Source: DASUGC01 sp035606665 (GTDB lineage: Bacteria; Acidobacteriota; Vicinamibacteria; Vicinamibacterales; SCN-69-37). Taken from it: 64,000 nucleotides of DNA. Each line of letters begins with the position of its first letter. The stretch's first letter is position 1. The position numbers were made by a program, and so were the translations under genes. Below the pieces are notes generated by a model. The model was not told the DNA's origin. It made no database searches and worked only from the letters and a program-made list of their open reading frames with translations. The stretch spans positions 62,001 through 126,000 of the forward strand of contig DATNEY010000013.1 in assembly GCA_035606665.1 (NCBI GenBank), written 5' to 3'. Shown here piece after piece: positions 25,078 through 32,714 of the stretch.

Positions 25078-25716
25078 GTGAGAAAACTTTCAGGAATCAT
25101 TTTTGTTGCTGCGACGATGGCTCTAGCCACGGCCGGGTCGGCTCAGGCGTCATCGCTCAGCATTACTTGCCCCACGACAGGATCTCCCGACCGCCAGGCG
25201 ACTGTCACCAACGCGATTGCGTGCGTGACGATGGGTCCGGTCACGGGTACGCCGCAAGCCGGTGACATTGCGGCGGCGTTCGGCGGCACTTGGTTCGCAG
25301 CCGGTACGTTCAACGCCGGCGAAGGCACCAACGGCTGGCTGACGCTCGACGTGACGAGCGGATCATTTGGCTCGCTCCCCGTGTCGGGAACGTGGGGAAT
25401 CAGCCCGACGCTCTGGCAGCTTCATCCGCGCGCTGCTCTGTCGTTCCATCTCGGCAACGGCGGCGGCAACCCGGACTGGTTCATGTTCGAAATCGCTCCG
25501 GGCGCGACGTCCGGCACGTTCGACCTCGTGAAGCTCTCGGGCACCGGCGGTGGCTTCTCGAACATCGTCCTCTGGGCGGACCCCCCGGGCAGCGGCGTGT
25601 GCACGGAACTGGACTGCTCGCCCGCGCCAGTTCCTGAGCCGGCATCGCTCCTCCTTCTCGGCACGGGCCTCGCGGGCCTGGCGATCAGACTTCGCAAGAA
25701 ATACGCGCGCAGCTAG
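25078..25716 (+). CDS. PEP-CTERM sorting domain protein
   Basis: A 212-residue secreted protein. GTG 25078 is chosen over ATG 25060 because GAGGAG lies 8 bases before it and the signal peptide (VRKLSGIIFVAATMALATAG) begins there. The C-terminus is a textbook PEP-CTERM tail: VPEPASLLLLGTGLAGLAI followed by RLRKKYARS, recognised and cleaved by an exosortase. The mature domain (beta-rich, many Gly/Thr, two pairs of Cys) has no known enzymatic motif. Such proteins decorate the exopolysaccharide matrix. A sigma-54-type promoter precedes it and a strong terminator follows, so it is a single-gene unit. Confidence 0.9.
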   Translation: MRKLSGIIFVAATMALATAGSAQASSLSITCPTTGSPDRQATVTNAIACVTMGPVTGTPQAGDIAAAFGGTWFAAGTFNAGEGTNGWLTLDVTSGSFGSLPVSGTWGISPTLWQLHPRAALSFHLGNGGGNPDWFMFEIAPGATSGTFDLVKLSGTGGGFSNIVLWADPPGSGVCTELDCSPAPVPEPASLLLLGTGLAGLAIRLRKKYARS

Positions 25717-25741
25717 TCCGACTCACCGACTCCTCCTCCAA

Positions 25742-25782
25742 CCGCCGGCTGTCCGAAAGGGCAGCCGGCGGGTTTCTTTTGT
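25742..25782 (+). terminator. rho-independent terminator after the PEP-CTERM gene
   Basis: A 10-base GC stem (CCGCCGGCTG at 25742-25751 with CAGCCGGCGG at 25762-25771) is followed by GTTTCTTTTGT. Confidence 0.88.
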
Positions 25783-25847
25783 CTGGCACTGCCACGCCGG
25801 GCCTGAAGGCCCGCCACATCAAAGCGAAAACGGCCCTAAAGGCGCGA

Positions 25848-25876
25848 TTGACACCTGCCGACAACTGTCCTAGTGT
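25848..25876 (+). promoter_or_regulatory. sigma-70 type promoter of the YtrA operon
   Basis: Consensus -35 TTGACA (25848-25853), a 17-base spacer, and -10 TAGTGT (25871-25876). The start codon is at 25893, so the leader is about 10 bases or shorter. Confidence 0.7.
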
Positions 25877-25886
25877 CATAGGACAG
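25865..25886 (+). promoter_or_regulatory. operator palindrome of the YtrA-type regulator
   Basis: CTGTCCTA (25865-25872) and TAGGACAG (25879-25886) form a perfect 8-6-8 dyad that covers the -10 box. Position and symmetry fit autorepression by the GntR protein encoded next. Confidence 0.78.
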
Positions 25887-25892
25887 TAAGAC

Positions 25893-26303
25893 ATGCGTTT
25901 TGAGCTCAATTTCAAATCCGGCAAGCCGGTCTACCTGCAGATCACCGACCAGGTGAAGGCGGCGGTGGCGTCCGGCGCGGTACAGCCGGGAGACTCGCTT
26001 CCCTCGATCCGGCCGCTCGCCGAGGACCTGCGCGTCAACCGGAACACGATCGCCAAGGCCTACACCGAGCTCGAGAGCCAGGGCGTCATCGAGACCGCTG
26101 CCGGCAAAGGCTGCTTCATCAGCGGCAACAACTCGACGCTGCGCAAGGACGTGCGGACGCGACTCCTCACCGAGGAGATCGACCAGGCCGTCGTTCAGGC
26201 GCACCATCTGCAGGTCGACAAGGCGGAGTTCCAGCGCCTCTGCGAGGAGCGGTACGAAGCATTCGAGAAGCGGCGCACCCGCGCGAATGGCGGTCACGGA
26301 TAA
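25893..26303 (+). CDS. GntR family regulator, YtrA subfamily
   Basis: A 136-residue regulator. The N-terminal winged helix (GKPVYLQITDQVKAAVASG, then PSIRPLAEDLRVNRNTIAKAYTELESQGVIET and GKGCFISG) is the GntR domain; the short helical C-terminal region (about 85-130) without an effector fold marks the YtrA subfamily. These usually repress an ABC transporter operon in response to envelope stress or antibiotics. Here the ATPase ATG directly abuts the stop codon, a permease follows, then an orphan permease. A perfect dyad overlapping the promoter is the probable binding site. Confidence 0.92.
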   Translation: MRFELNFKSGKPVYLQITDQVKAAVASGAVQPGDSLPSIRPLAEDLRVNRNTIAKAYTELESQGVIETAAGKGCFISGNNSTLRKDVRTRLLTEEIDQAVVQAHHLQVDKAEFQRLCEERYEAFEKRRTRANGGHG

Positions 26304-27254
26304 ATGGACAACCCCATGTCACAACAGACGCCCGCGATCGAGATCGACAACCTCGTCCGCCGTTACGGCCGTACGGACGCCGTGAACGGACTGAGTCTGC
26401 GCGTCCAGCCGGGGCGCTGTTACGGCTTCTTCGGCAGGAACGGCGCGGGCAAGACGACGACGATCAAGTGCCTGCTGAATCTGCTGCGGCCAACGGACGG
26501 CTCGGTCAGGGTCTTCGGTCTCGATCCGACCGAGAACGAAGTCGCCGTGAAATCGCGGCTGGCCTACGTGCCCGACCATGTCGGCTTCTATCCCTGGATG
26601 ACCGTGCGAGACACGATCAGTTATGCCGCGTCGTTCCGGCACCATTGGAACCACGAGACCGAACGCGCGCTTCTCGATCGATTCCGTCTGACGCCGTCGC
26701 AGAAGACCAGTCACCTGTCGAAGGGCCAGCGCACGCAACTCGCGCTCATTACGGCGATCTGTCCCGACCCGGATCTGCTCGTGCTCGACGAGCCCACATC
26801 GGGCCTCGATCCCATCGTCCGCCGTGAGTTCATCCAGACCGTGATTGGTGCGTATCAGGAAGGCGGGCCAGGCAAGCGCACGGTCTTTGTCTCGACGCAT
26901 CTCATCTCGGAGTTCGAAGGCCTCATCGACGAGTTCACGATCATCGACCAGGGCCGGGAGGTCCTGACGATGACGGCCGATGACGCGCGCGAGCGGTATC
27001 GGAAGATCTACGTGCGCTTTTCGACCGCGCCCCGGATCAGCGCTGCCGGGTCTGAAGACCCGGCCTCCCTCGATCTCACCGGCGCGAAAGTGATCCGCCA
27101 GCGCGACCGTGAGCTCGAGGTCCTCGTCAATGGCAACGCAAGTGACGTCATCGGGCGGCTCGACGCGCACTCGCCCGAAGCCGTCGAGACCGAAGCGCTG
27201 TCACTCGAGGAGATTTTCGTGACCACGCTGCAATCGACGGCGGTGCCTGCATGA
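26304..27254 (+). CDS. ABC transporter ATP-binding protein
   Basis: A 316-residue ABC ATPase of the CcmA/drug-export type. Walker A is FGRNGAGKTTTIK, signature LSKGQRTQLAL (Lys instead of the first Gly of LSGGQ), Walker B LLVLDEPTSGLD and H-loop VFVSTHL. The C-terminal extension (about 215-316) is typical of exporters paired with ABC-2 permeases. It encodes the ATPase for the permease at 27251, with a 4-base overlap. A perfect 8-base palindrome at 27045-27064 lies inside the coding sequence and contributes AGSEDPA. ATG 26316 is a possible alternative start. Confidence 0.93.
   Translation: MDNPMSQQTPAIEIDNLVRRYGRTDAVNGLSLRVQPGRCYGFFGRNGAGKTTTIKCLLNLLRPTDGSVRVFGLDPTENEVAVKSRLAYVPDHVGFYPWMTVRDTISYAASFRHHWNHETERALLDRFRLTPSQKTSHLSKGQRTQLALITAICPDPDLLVLDEPTSGLDPIVRREFIQTVIGAYQEGGPGKRTVFVSTHLISEFEGLIDEFTIIDQGREVLTMTADDARERYRKIYVRFSTAPRISAAGSEDPASLDLTGAKVIRQRDRELEVLVNGNASDVIGRLDAHSPEAVETEALSLEEIFVTTLQSTAVPA
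27045..27064. repeat. palindrome inside the ABC ATPase gene
   Basis: GCCGGGTC, TGAA, GACCCGGC: a perfect stem related to the intergenic hairpins around 44000-44050. In frame here. Confidence 0.5.
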
Positions 27255-28759
27255 TGACGGCGATTCGCGTCCAGGCGTGGAAGGAGTTCCGCGCGCTCAC
27301 GCCGTGGTGGGCGGGGATGATGCTTACCGTGCTGACGGCGACGGTTCTTGGCATGACGCCTCGGGGGCATGGTCCTTTCCCGATGGCCGCAATGCTGGCA
27401 CACGTGGTTGGTTGTGCCGCGCTGGGCGCGCTTGCTATCGGCCAGGAATACTCGAACCGAACGCTCGGCCAGCTTCTCGCGCAACCGATCGATCGCCGCG
27501 TCCTCCTAGGACTCAAGACCGCCGTCACGGCGATCCTCGTCGGATTGCTGTTTCTCACGTCGCATGCGGCGATCACCGTTTCTCAGATTTTTCCGTTTTA
27601 TCGAGCCCAGGGCGGCATGGAGATCTACGTCTACGGACCCGCCATCGCCGGCCTGTCTCTCGCGCCTTTGCTGACGATGCTCTGCCGGGGCGCGCTTGCG
27701 GGCGCGGTGTTTTCGATCGCCCTCCCGGCGCTGGGCGCCATGCTGGCATCCATGTACGGCGTCGACTTCGCCACCGCCTGGCGGGTATTCGTGGGTGTTG
27801 CCGTCGCGGCGTTCGCGGCGACCTGGATCGTTTTCAGCCGGCTGTCTGTTGTTGACGGGCAGGCGGCCGTCGAGGGACCGTCGAGGCTGTTCAACCGCCC
27901 AATGCCAGACGTCCGGGACGCTGCCACGCCCTCGACAACCGGCGGCTGGCTCCGGTCGCTCGTCGGCAAAGAGCTTCGGCTGCAGCTGATGACGTTCGTG
28001 GTGTCGGGCCTCTACCTGCTCTCCTGGGCAGTTTTCAGCATTGCGAGAACCGTCGATCCCCAGAGCGTATACACCGCCTCCTTCGTCATGACCGGGTTTC
28101 ACGGCGTCGTGATTGCCACGCTCGCCGGCGCGCTGCCGGCCGCCGAGGAGCGCCACCTCGGCGCCGCCGAATGGCAGGTGTTGCTCCCCGTGTCTTCCTC
28201 ACGGCAGTGGATGGTCAAGAGCGCCATGGCCGTGAGTGTCGCGCTGACGCTGGCGATCGGAGTGCCCTTCCTGCTGCACACGATCGCCCCGGCGCCGGAT
28301 GATCTTTCCTTCGACTGGCTGCAGGTGCTCGGTGTGCTCACCCTCACTACCGGGGGTCTTTACATCTCATCCATGAGCACAACAGGGTTACGAGCGGCAC
28401 TCTCGAGCCTGCCACTCTTTGCGGCCTCGCTGCTGTTCGGAGCAATCGTGCTGGAGTCTATCTCTCACCTCGCGCGGCAACTGGCGCTGCCGGCGGTGGC
28501 GACGCTGGCGTCCTGGTCCGGCATCAGCTCCATGAGCGCGATGCATCTCGCCCGCACCGGCTTCGTACTGCTGGCAGTCGGTCTCTGGGCCGTCTTGATT
28601 CGGTTGGGACTGGCGAACTATCGCTCGGCGGATCGCAGCCCCAGCCCAATCGTTCGTCAACTCTCGTGGCTGGCCGTCTACGGTCTCGCCGGCGCCATGG
28701 TTGCCGGGACGCTGAATGCCCTCGTCGCTGCTGTGCATTCGGCTCCGTTCGCACGATAG
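27251..28759 (+). CDS. ABC transporter permease (ABC-2 like)
   Basis: A 502-residue membrane protein with about twelve hydrophobic segments in two halves separated by a cytoplasmic linker (about 200-235, RLFNRPMPDVRDAATPSTTGG). The first half has MMLTVLTATVLGMTP, GQEYSNRTLGQLLAQPI and later helices; the second begins LVGKELRLQLMTFVVSGLYLL. It is the membrane partner of the ATPase at 26304. The second half looks like a repeat of the first, so one chain may do the work of a dimer. The substrate is unknown; regulation by the YtrA-type repressor suggests an envelope-active compound. Confidence 0.88.
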   Translation: MMTAIRVQAWKEFRALTPWWAGMMLTVLTATVLGMTPRGHGPFPMAAMLAHVVGCAALGALAIGQEYSNRTLGQLLAQPIDRRVLLGLKTAVTAILVGLLFLTSHAAITVSQIFPFYRAQGGMEIYVYGPAIAGLSLAPLLTMLCRGALAGAVFSIALPALGAMLASMYGVDFATAWRVFVGVAVAAFAATWIVFSRLSVVDGQAAVEGPSRLFNRPMPDVRDAATPSTTGGWLRSLVGKELRLQLMTFVVSGLYLLSWAVFSIARTVDPQSVYTASFVMTGFHGVVIATLAGALPAAEERHLGAAEWQVLLPVSSSRQWMVKSAMAVSVALTLAIGVPFLLHTIAPAPDDLSFDWLQVLGVLTLTTGGLYISSMSTTGLRAALSSLPLFAASLLFGAIVLESISHLARQLALPAVATLASWSGISSMSAMHLARTGFVLLAVGLWAVLIRLGLANYRSADRSPSPIVRQLSWLAVYGLAGAMVAGTLNALVAAVHSAPFAR

Positions 28760-28764
28760 GACCG

Positions 28765-31260
28765 ATGAATAGCCTGACCCACGCCGTCCGCCGGCTGCGC
28801 CACTCACCCGGGTTCGCGATCTTCGCGGTCGTCACCCTCGCGCTTTCCATCGGCGTCACGACGGCGATGTACTCGCTCGTCCGCACCGGTCTCCGGCCGG
28901 ACGTCGAAGCGCCGTCCGCCGCGCGGCTCGTTCTCATCACGGACGACAGCCTGGCGCGAACTCCGAGGCCGGCGCGGCTGAGCTGGCTGGACTACCAGAG
29001 TGTTGCCGCGCTCTCGCATTTCGACGGTGTCGTCGCGTGGAGCAGCACGATTGCTTCGGTGTCGGTGAATGGCCGGGCGGATTTCGGTGTCGCCGAAGCC
29101 GTCTCTGAGAACTACTTCGACGTGATCGGACTCAAAGTGATGCGGGGCCGGGCTCTCGATGCTTCGGACGACGAGCCTGGGGCGCCGGCGGTTGCGGTCA
29201 TATCGGCAGCGGCGTGGCGCACACGCCTGCAAAGCGATCCGGCCGTCATTGGGCGGTCGATCAAAGTGAACGGCCACGAATTGCAGATCGTCGGCGTGCT
29301 TCCCGGCGATTTCCACGGACTCGAGCCGCCCCGCGGGTTCGCACGGCCGGAAATCTGGCTGCCCCTCTCGTCCTCGAGCATGGTGTCGCAACGCTACGCG
29401 CGCCAGGACCGGGCACGGCGGGATCACGCATGGTTGTCGACTGCCGGCCGTCTCGCGCAGGCCTCCACCGTGGAAGTTGCAGGCCGGCAACTTCAGCAAC
29501 TCTCCGCAGGCCTTGACGCCAGCGAACCGCTTCCTGCACTGCGGTTCGCGGGGGGCGCCACGACGCCGCAGTCTCGGCACTGGCAGGCGCGAGCCGTCAA
29601 CCAGCCGATCGATTTCACCGAAGAGAAGTCCATCTTTCGGATAGTCCTGCTGTTGCCGACACTCGTCCTTCTGGTTGCGTGCAGCAACCTCGCAAACTTC
29701 GCCCTGTCGCGGGGCTTCGCGCGACGGAACGAACTGGCCGTGCGTCAGGCACTCGGCGCCTCGCGCTGGCAGCTCGTTCGCGGCTTCGTGGTTGAGTACG
29801 GCCTGCTCTCGGTCGCCGGCGCCGGCGGTGGACTCGTTGTGGCCGATCGCCTCCTGGCGCTCATCACAGGGACGGTTCAGCGGACCGCGGGCTCGATGCC
29901 GCAGTTCCGCATCGACGCACGCATCGATACAGCCGTGCTTGCGGCCGTCGGGGGGCTCGCGTTGTTGTCGATCGTCGTCGCCGGTCTGTTGCCGGCGATG
30001 CGGCTTACGAGAGGCCTCCGGTCGGCCATCGACACCGATCACCCGTCCTCGTCATTGCCCCGCTGGCGCGGGCGCGGCAACCTGATCGCGCTGCAGGTCA
30101 GCGTCTCGGTGGCGCTGCTGCTCGTCTCGGCTCTGTGCGTGCGTCAGCTGCCGAAGCTGAAGGTCGCCGCTGCGTCCGGCATGGCGCTGGATCGAGTCGC
30201 GGTAGTGACCGTGCCGCAGTTCGGCCAGCTCATGCGGGATGAGGACCATCGCCGTATCGCCGGGGAAGTCGTCCATCGGATGAGCGCCGTTCCAGGCGTG
30301 GAGTCCGCCAGCTACGCCAGAACCAGGCAGTACACGGAGATTGCCGGGATTGGCGTCGACGGCGCGACACTCGAGGGGAAAGTCACGCAACTCTCGACCC
30401 GCGTCGTTCCCGTCGCACCCGGGTACTTTCAGACCGTCGGCATCAGCATCAACGCCGGGCGGCCGATCGGCGCAGGCGACGTTTCTGGCTCGGAGCCCGT
30501 CGTGGTGCTCAATGCGTCACTCGCCCGAATCCTATTTGGCTCCGCTGATGCCGTAGGCAGACGCATCGTCCTTGGCAACGACGCCGGCGCAGCCTTCCGG
30601 AAGGAGCCGCCTGTGATCACCGTTACGGTCGTCGGCGTTGCTTCGGACACGTACGAGCGCGACGGCTCGGCACAGGAAGCGGCCTACGTCCCGATTACCC
30701 AGCGACCGAGCGACGTGACGGAGTTGCTTGCCCGCGCGCGGAATGAGGTCGAACCCGGGGATTTGGCGTTCCAGATGCGCGAGGTCTTGCGCCGCATCGA
30801 TCCGGACATCGCGGTGAGTTTCGTGGGGCGCGCGGATGCCGCCGACTTCGGACCACGAGTGATGCTGAAGGTGTTCGTCCTCTGGTTCGGCAGCCTTGCG
30901 GTGCTGGCGCTTGGTTTCGCCATGTCCGGCCTCTACGGAGTGCTGTCGCATGTTGTCGGCCTCCGCACGCGGGAGCTGGGTTTGCGGGCGGCGCTCGGCG
31001 CGGATCAGCCGCGGCTTATCAGGCTCGTGCTCAAGGACGGCGCGCGGCCGGTCCTCGAGGGCATCGTCATCGGCTTCGGCATCGCCGTCGGCGCACGCCT
31101 GGGGATGCAGCCGTGGTTTGAGGATCCAGTGACGGCGGTGGACCCGTTGGCGCTGATTATTGCCCTGGCTCCCCTCGTCGGAGCCGCACTTCTCGCCTGC
31201 TATTTGCCCGCGCGCCGGGCGGCCCGCGTGGATCCCAACGTCGCGTTGAAGCATCTCTGA
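28765..31260 (+). CDS. ADOP-type FtsX/MacB permease
   Basis: An 831-residue permease that starts directly with MNSLTHAVRRLRHSPGFAIFAVVTLALSIGV, without the helical prefix domain of the gene at 1-2265. Two MacB-like halves follow: periplasmic about 50-300, FtsX helices about 310-440 (LLVACSNLANFALSRGFARR), a second periplasmic part about 460-690, and final helices with GLYGVLSHVVGLRTRELGLRAALGA. It is the fourth gene of the YtrA operon, 5 bases after the ABC permease. It could use the neighbouring ATPase or none; family members usually lack a dedicated one. Confidence 0.92.
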   Translation: MNSLTHAVRRLRHSPGFAIFAVVTLALSIGVTTAMYSLVRTGLRPDVEAPSAARLVLITDDSLARTPRPARLSWLDYQSVAALSHFDGVVAWSSTIASVSVNGRADFGVAEAVSENYFDVIGLKVMRGRALDASDDEPGAPAVAVISAAAWRTRLQSDPAVIGRSIKVNGHELQIVGVLPGDFHGLEPPRGFARPEIWLPLSSSSMVSQRYARQDRARRDHAWLSTAGRLAQASTVEVAGRQLQQLSAGLDASEPLPALRFAGGATTPQSRHWQARAVNQPIDFTEEKSIFRIVLLLPTLVLLVACSNLANFALSRGFARRNELAVRQALGASRWQLVRGFVVEYGLLSVAGAGGGLVVADRLLALITGTVQRTAGSMPQFRIDARIDTAVLAAVGGLALLSIVVAGLLPAMRLTRGLRSAIDTDHPSSSLPRWRGRGNLIALQVSVSVALLLVSALCVRQLPKLKVAAASGMALDRVAVVTVPQFGQLMRDEDHRRIAGEVVHRMSAVPGVESASYARTRQYTEIAGIGVDGATLEGKVTQLSTRVVPVAPGYFQTVGISINAGRPIGAGDVSGSEPVVVLNASLARILFGSADAVGRRIVLGNDAGAAFRKEPPVITVTVVGVASDTYERDGSAQEAAYVPITQRPSDVTELLARARNEVEPGDLAFQMREVLRRIDPDIAVSFVGRADAADFGPRVMLKVFVLWFGSLAVLALGFAMSGLYGVLSHVVGLRTRELGLRAALGADQPRLIRLVLKDGARPVLEGIVIGFGIAVGARLGMQPWFEDPVTAVDPLALIIALAPLVGAALLACYLPARRAARVDPNVALKHL

Positions 31261-31271
31261 GCCGACTGATT

Positions 31272-31277
31272 TAGAAT
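31272..31277 (+). promoter_or_regulatory. -10 element of the beta-propeller gene
   Basis: TAGAAT lies about 28 bases before the ATG at 31306. It is followed by the symmetric GTTCCCGGGAAT and a GGGAG ribosome site 8 bases from the start. A conventional leadered promoter is likely. Confidence 0.4.
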
Positions 31278-31305
31278 TGTTCCCGGGAATCAGGGAGCAA
31301 TCCGA

Positions 31306-32589
31306 ATGCGCAAGTTTCTGTCAGCGACGTGTGTCTTCTTCGCCGCAACCGTGGCTCTCTCCGCCAACTGGCCGAACTGGCGCGGCCCGACGCTGAACGG
31401 CGTCAGCACGGAAACCGGCCTTCCCACGCATTGGAGCACGACGCAGAACGTCGCCTGGAAGCTGGCGATGCCGGCGTTCAGCGGATCCACACCGATCATC
31501 TGGGGCGACCGCGTCTTCCTCAACGTCGCAACCGGGCGTGACACCGGCGAGCTCGAGCTCTGGGCCATCGATCGCAACAAGAAAGACGTCGTCTGGAAGC
31601 GCGCAATCGCCGGCGGCAACAACTTCCAGCGCAAACAGAACATGTCGTCGCCGTCGCCGGTGACGGACGGCAAGCGCGTCTGGGTGATGACCGGCGTCGG
31701 TGTCCTCAAGGCGTTCGACTTCGACGGCAAGGAAATCTGGGCGCGCGATATCCAGAAGGACTACGGCTATTTCGGCCTGAACTGGGGCTACGCGTCCTCT
31801 CCCCTGCTCTACCAGAACGCGCTCTACGTCCAGGTGCTGCACGGCATGAAGACGGACGCCGCGTCGTACGTGCTGCGAATCGACGCCGACAGCGGCAAGA
31901 CGATGTGGCGGCAGGAGCGCCTGACGAATGCGCCGCGCGAATCACCGGACTCGTACACGACTCCGACCGTGCTCACGCATGACGGCCGGACCGAGATCAT
32001 CATTACCGGCGGCGACGTCGTCAGCGGTCACGATCCGGCGTCGGGCAAGGAGCTCTGGCGGGCGACCATCCTGAACCCCACGGGCCGCACCGACTATCGC
32101 ATCGTGGCCTCCCCGCTGATCGCCGCAGGCTTGATCATTTCGCCGTCGCGGAACGACCCGCTGGCCGCGATTCGGCCTGGCGGATCGGGCGAAGTCGCGG
32201 GCACCCACGTCGCCTGGTCCTTCTCGCGCGGCCCCGACGTGCCGACGCCCGTGAGCGACGGCACGTATCTCTACGTGGTCAACGAGACGGGTGTCGTCTA
32301 TTGCCTGAATGTGAAGACCGGCGAGCTCGTGTACGGCCCGAACCGGTTGCCGAATGATTTCTACAGCGCCTCACCGACGCTCGCAGACGGCAAGATCTAC
32401 GTGACGGGCGAGACCACCGGGATCACGACGGTGTACAAGCAGGGCCCCGCGTTCGAGATCATCGCGTCCAACAAGCTGGACGAGGGCTGCAATCCGTACT
32501 GCCAGAGCTCGGTCGCCGTGTCACAGGGACAACTGTTCCTGAGGACGAGCGCGAATCTGTGGGTTATTGGGGAACGAAAAGCCAAGTAA
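31306..32589 (+). CDS. PQQ-like beta-propeller repeat protein, secreted
   Basis: A 427-residue protein with a signal peptide (cleavage near VALSAN) and the WPNWRGPTLNGVSTETGLPTHW entry block shared with the other propellers of the window. Blade repeats include TPIIWGDRVFLNVATG, KDVVWKRAI, VWVMTGVGVLKAFDFDGKEIW and GTYLYVVNETGVVYCLNVKTGELVYG. A disulfide is possible between the two Cys in GCNPYCQSS near the end. It is convergent with the TonB receptor gene across an inverted-repeat element. It binds or scaffolds in the periplasm by analogy to BamB-like proteins; a redox role is not supported. Confidence 0.88.
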   Translation: MRKFLSATCVFFAATVALSANWPNWRGPTLNGVSTETGLPTHWSTTQNVAWKLAMPAFSGSTPIIWGDRVFLNVATGRDTGELELWAIDRNKKDVVWKRAIAGGNNFQRKQNMSSPSPVTDGKRVWVMTGVGVLKAFDFDGKEIWARDIQKDYGYFGLNWGYASSPLLYQNALYVQVLHGMKTDAASYVLRIDADSGKTMWRQERLTNAPRESPDSYTTPTVLTHDGRTEIIITGGDVVSGHDPASGKELWRATILNPTGRTDYRIVASPLIAAGLIISPSRNDPLAAIRPGGSGEVAGTHVAWSFSRGPDVPTPVSDGTYLYVVNETGVVYCLNVKTGELVYGPNRLPNDFYSASPTLADGKIYVTGETTGITTVYKQGPAFEIIASNKLDEGCNPYCQSSVAVSQGQLFLRTSANLWVIGERKAK

Positions 32590-32598
32590 GTCGGAACA

Positions 32599-32712
32599 CC
32601 TCAGACACACACGAAGATCGCGAAGAAGAACAGAGACCGCAGAGGATTGGTTTTGAAAACCTGACCTCTGTGGTCGTTCGTAAGTCTTGGTGATCTCTGT
32701 GTATGTCTGAGG
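32599..32712. repeat. imperfect inverted-repeat element between convergent genes
   Basis: CCTCAGACA at the left end pairs with TGTCTGAGG at the right. Inner segments (AGACCGCAGAGG with ACCTCTGTGGTC) pair around a GGTTTTGAAAACC core. It fills the gap between two stop codons and could act as a bidirectional terminator or be a small mobile element. Confidence 0.6.
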
Positions 32713-32714
32713 CC

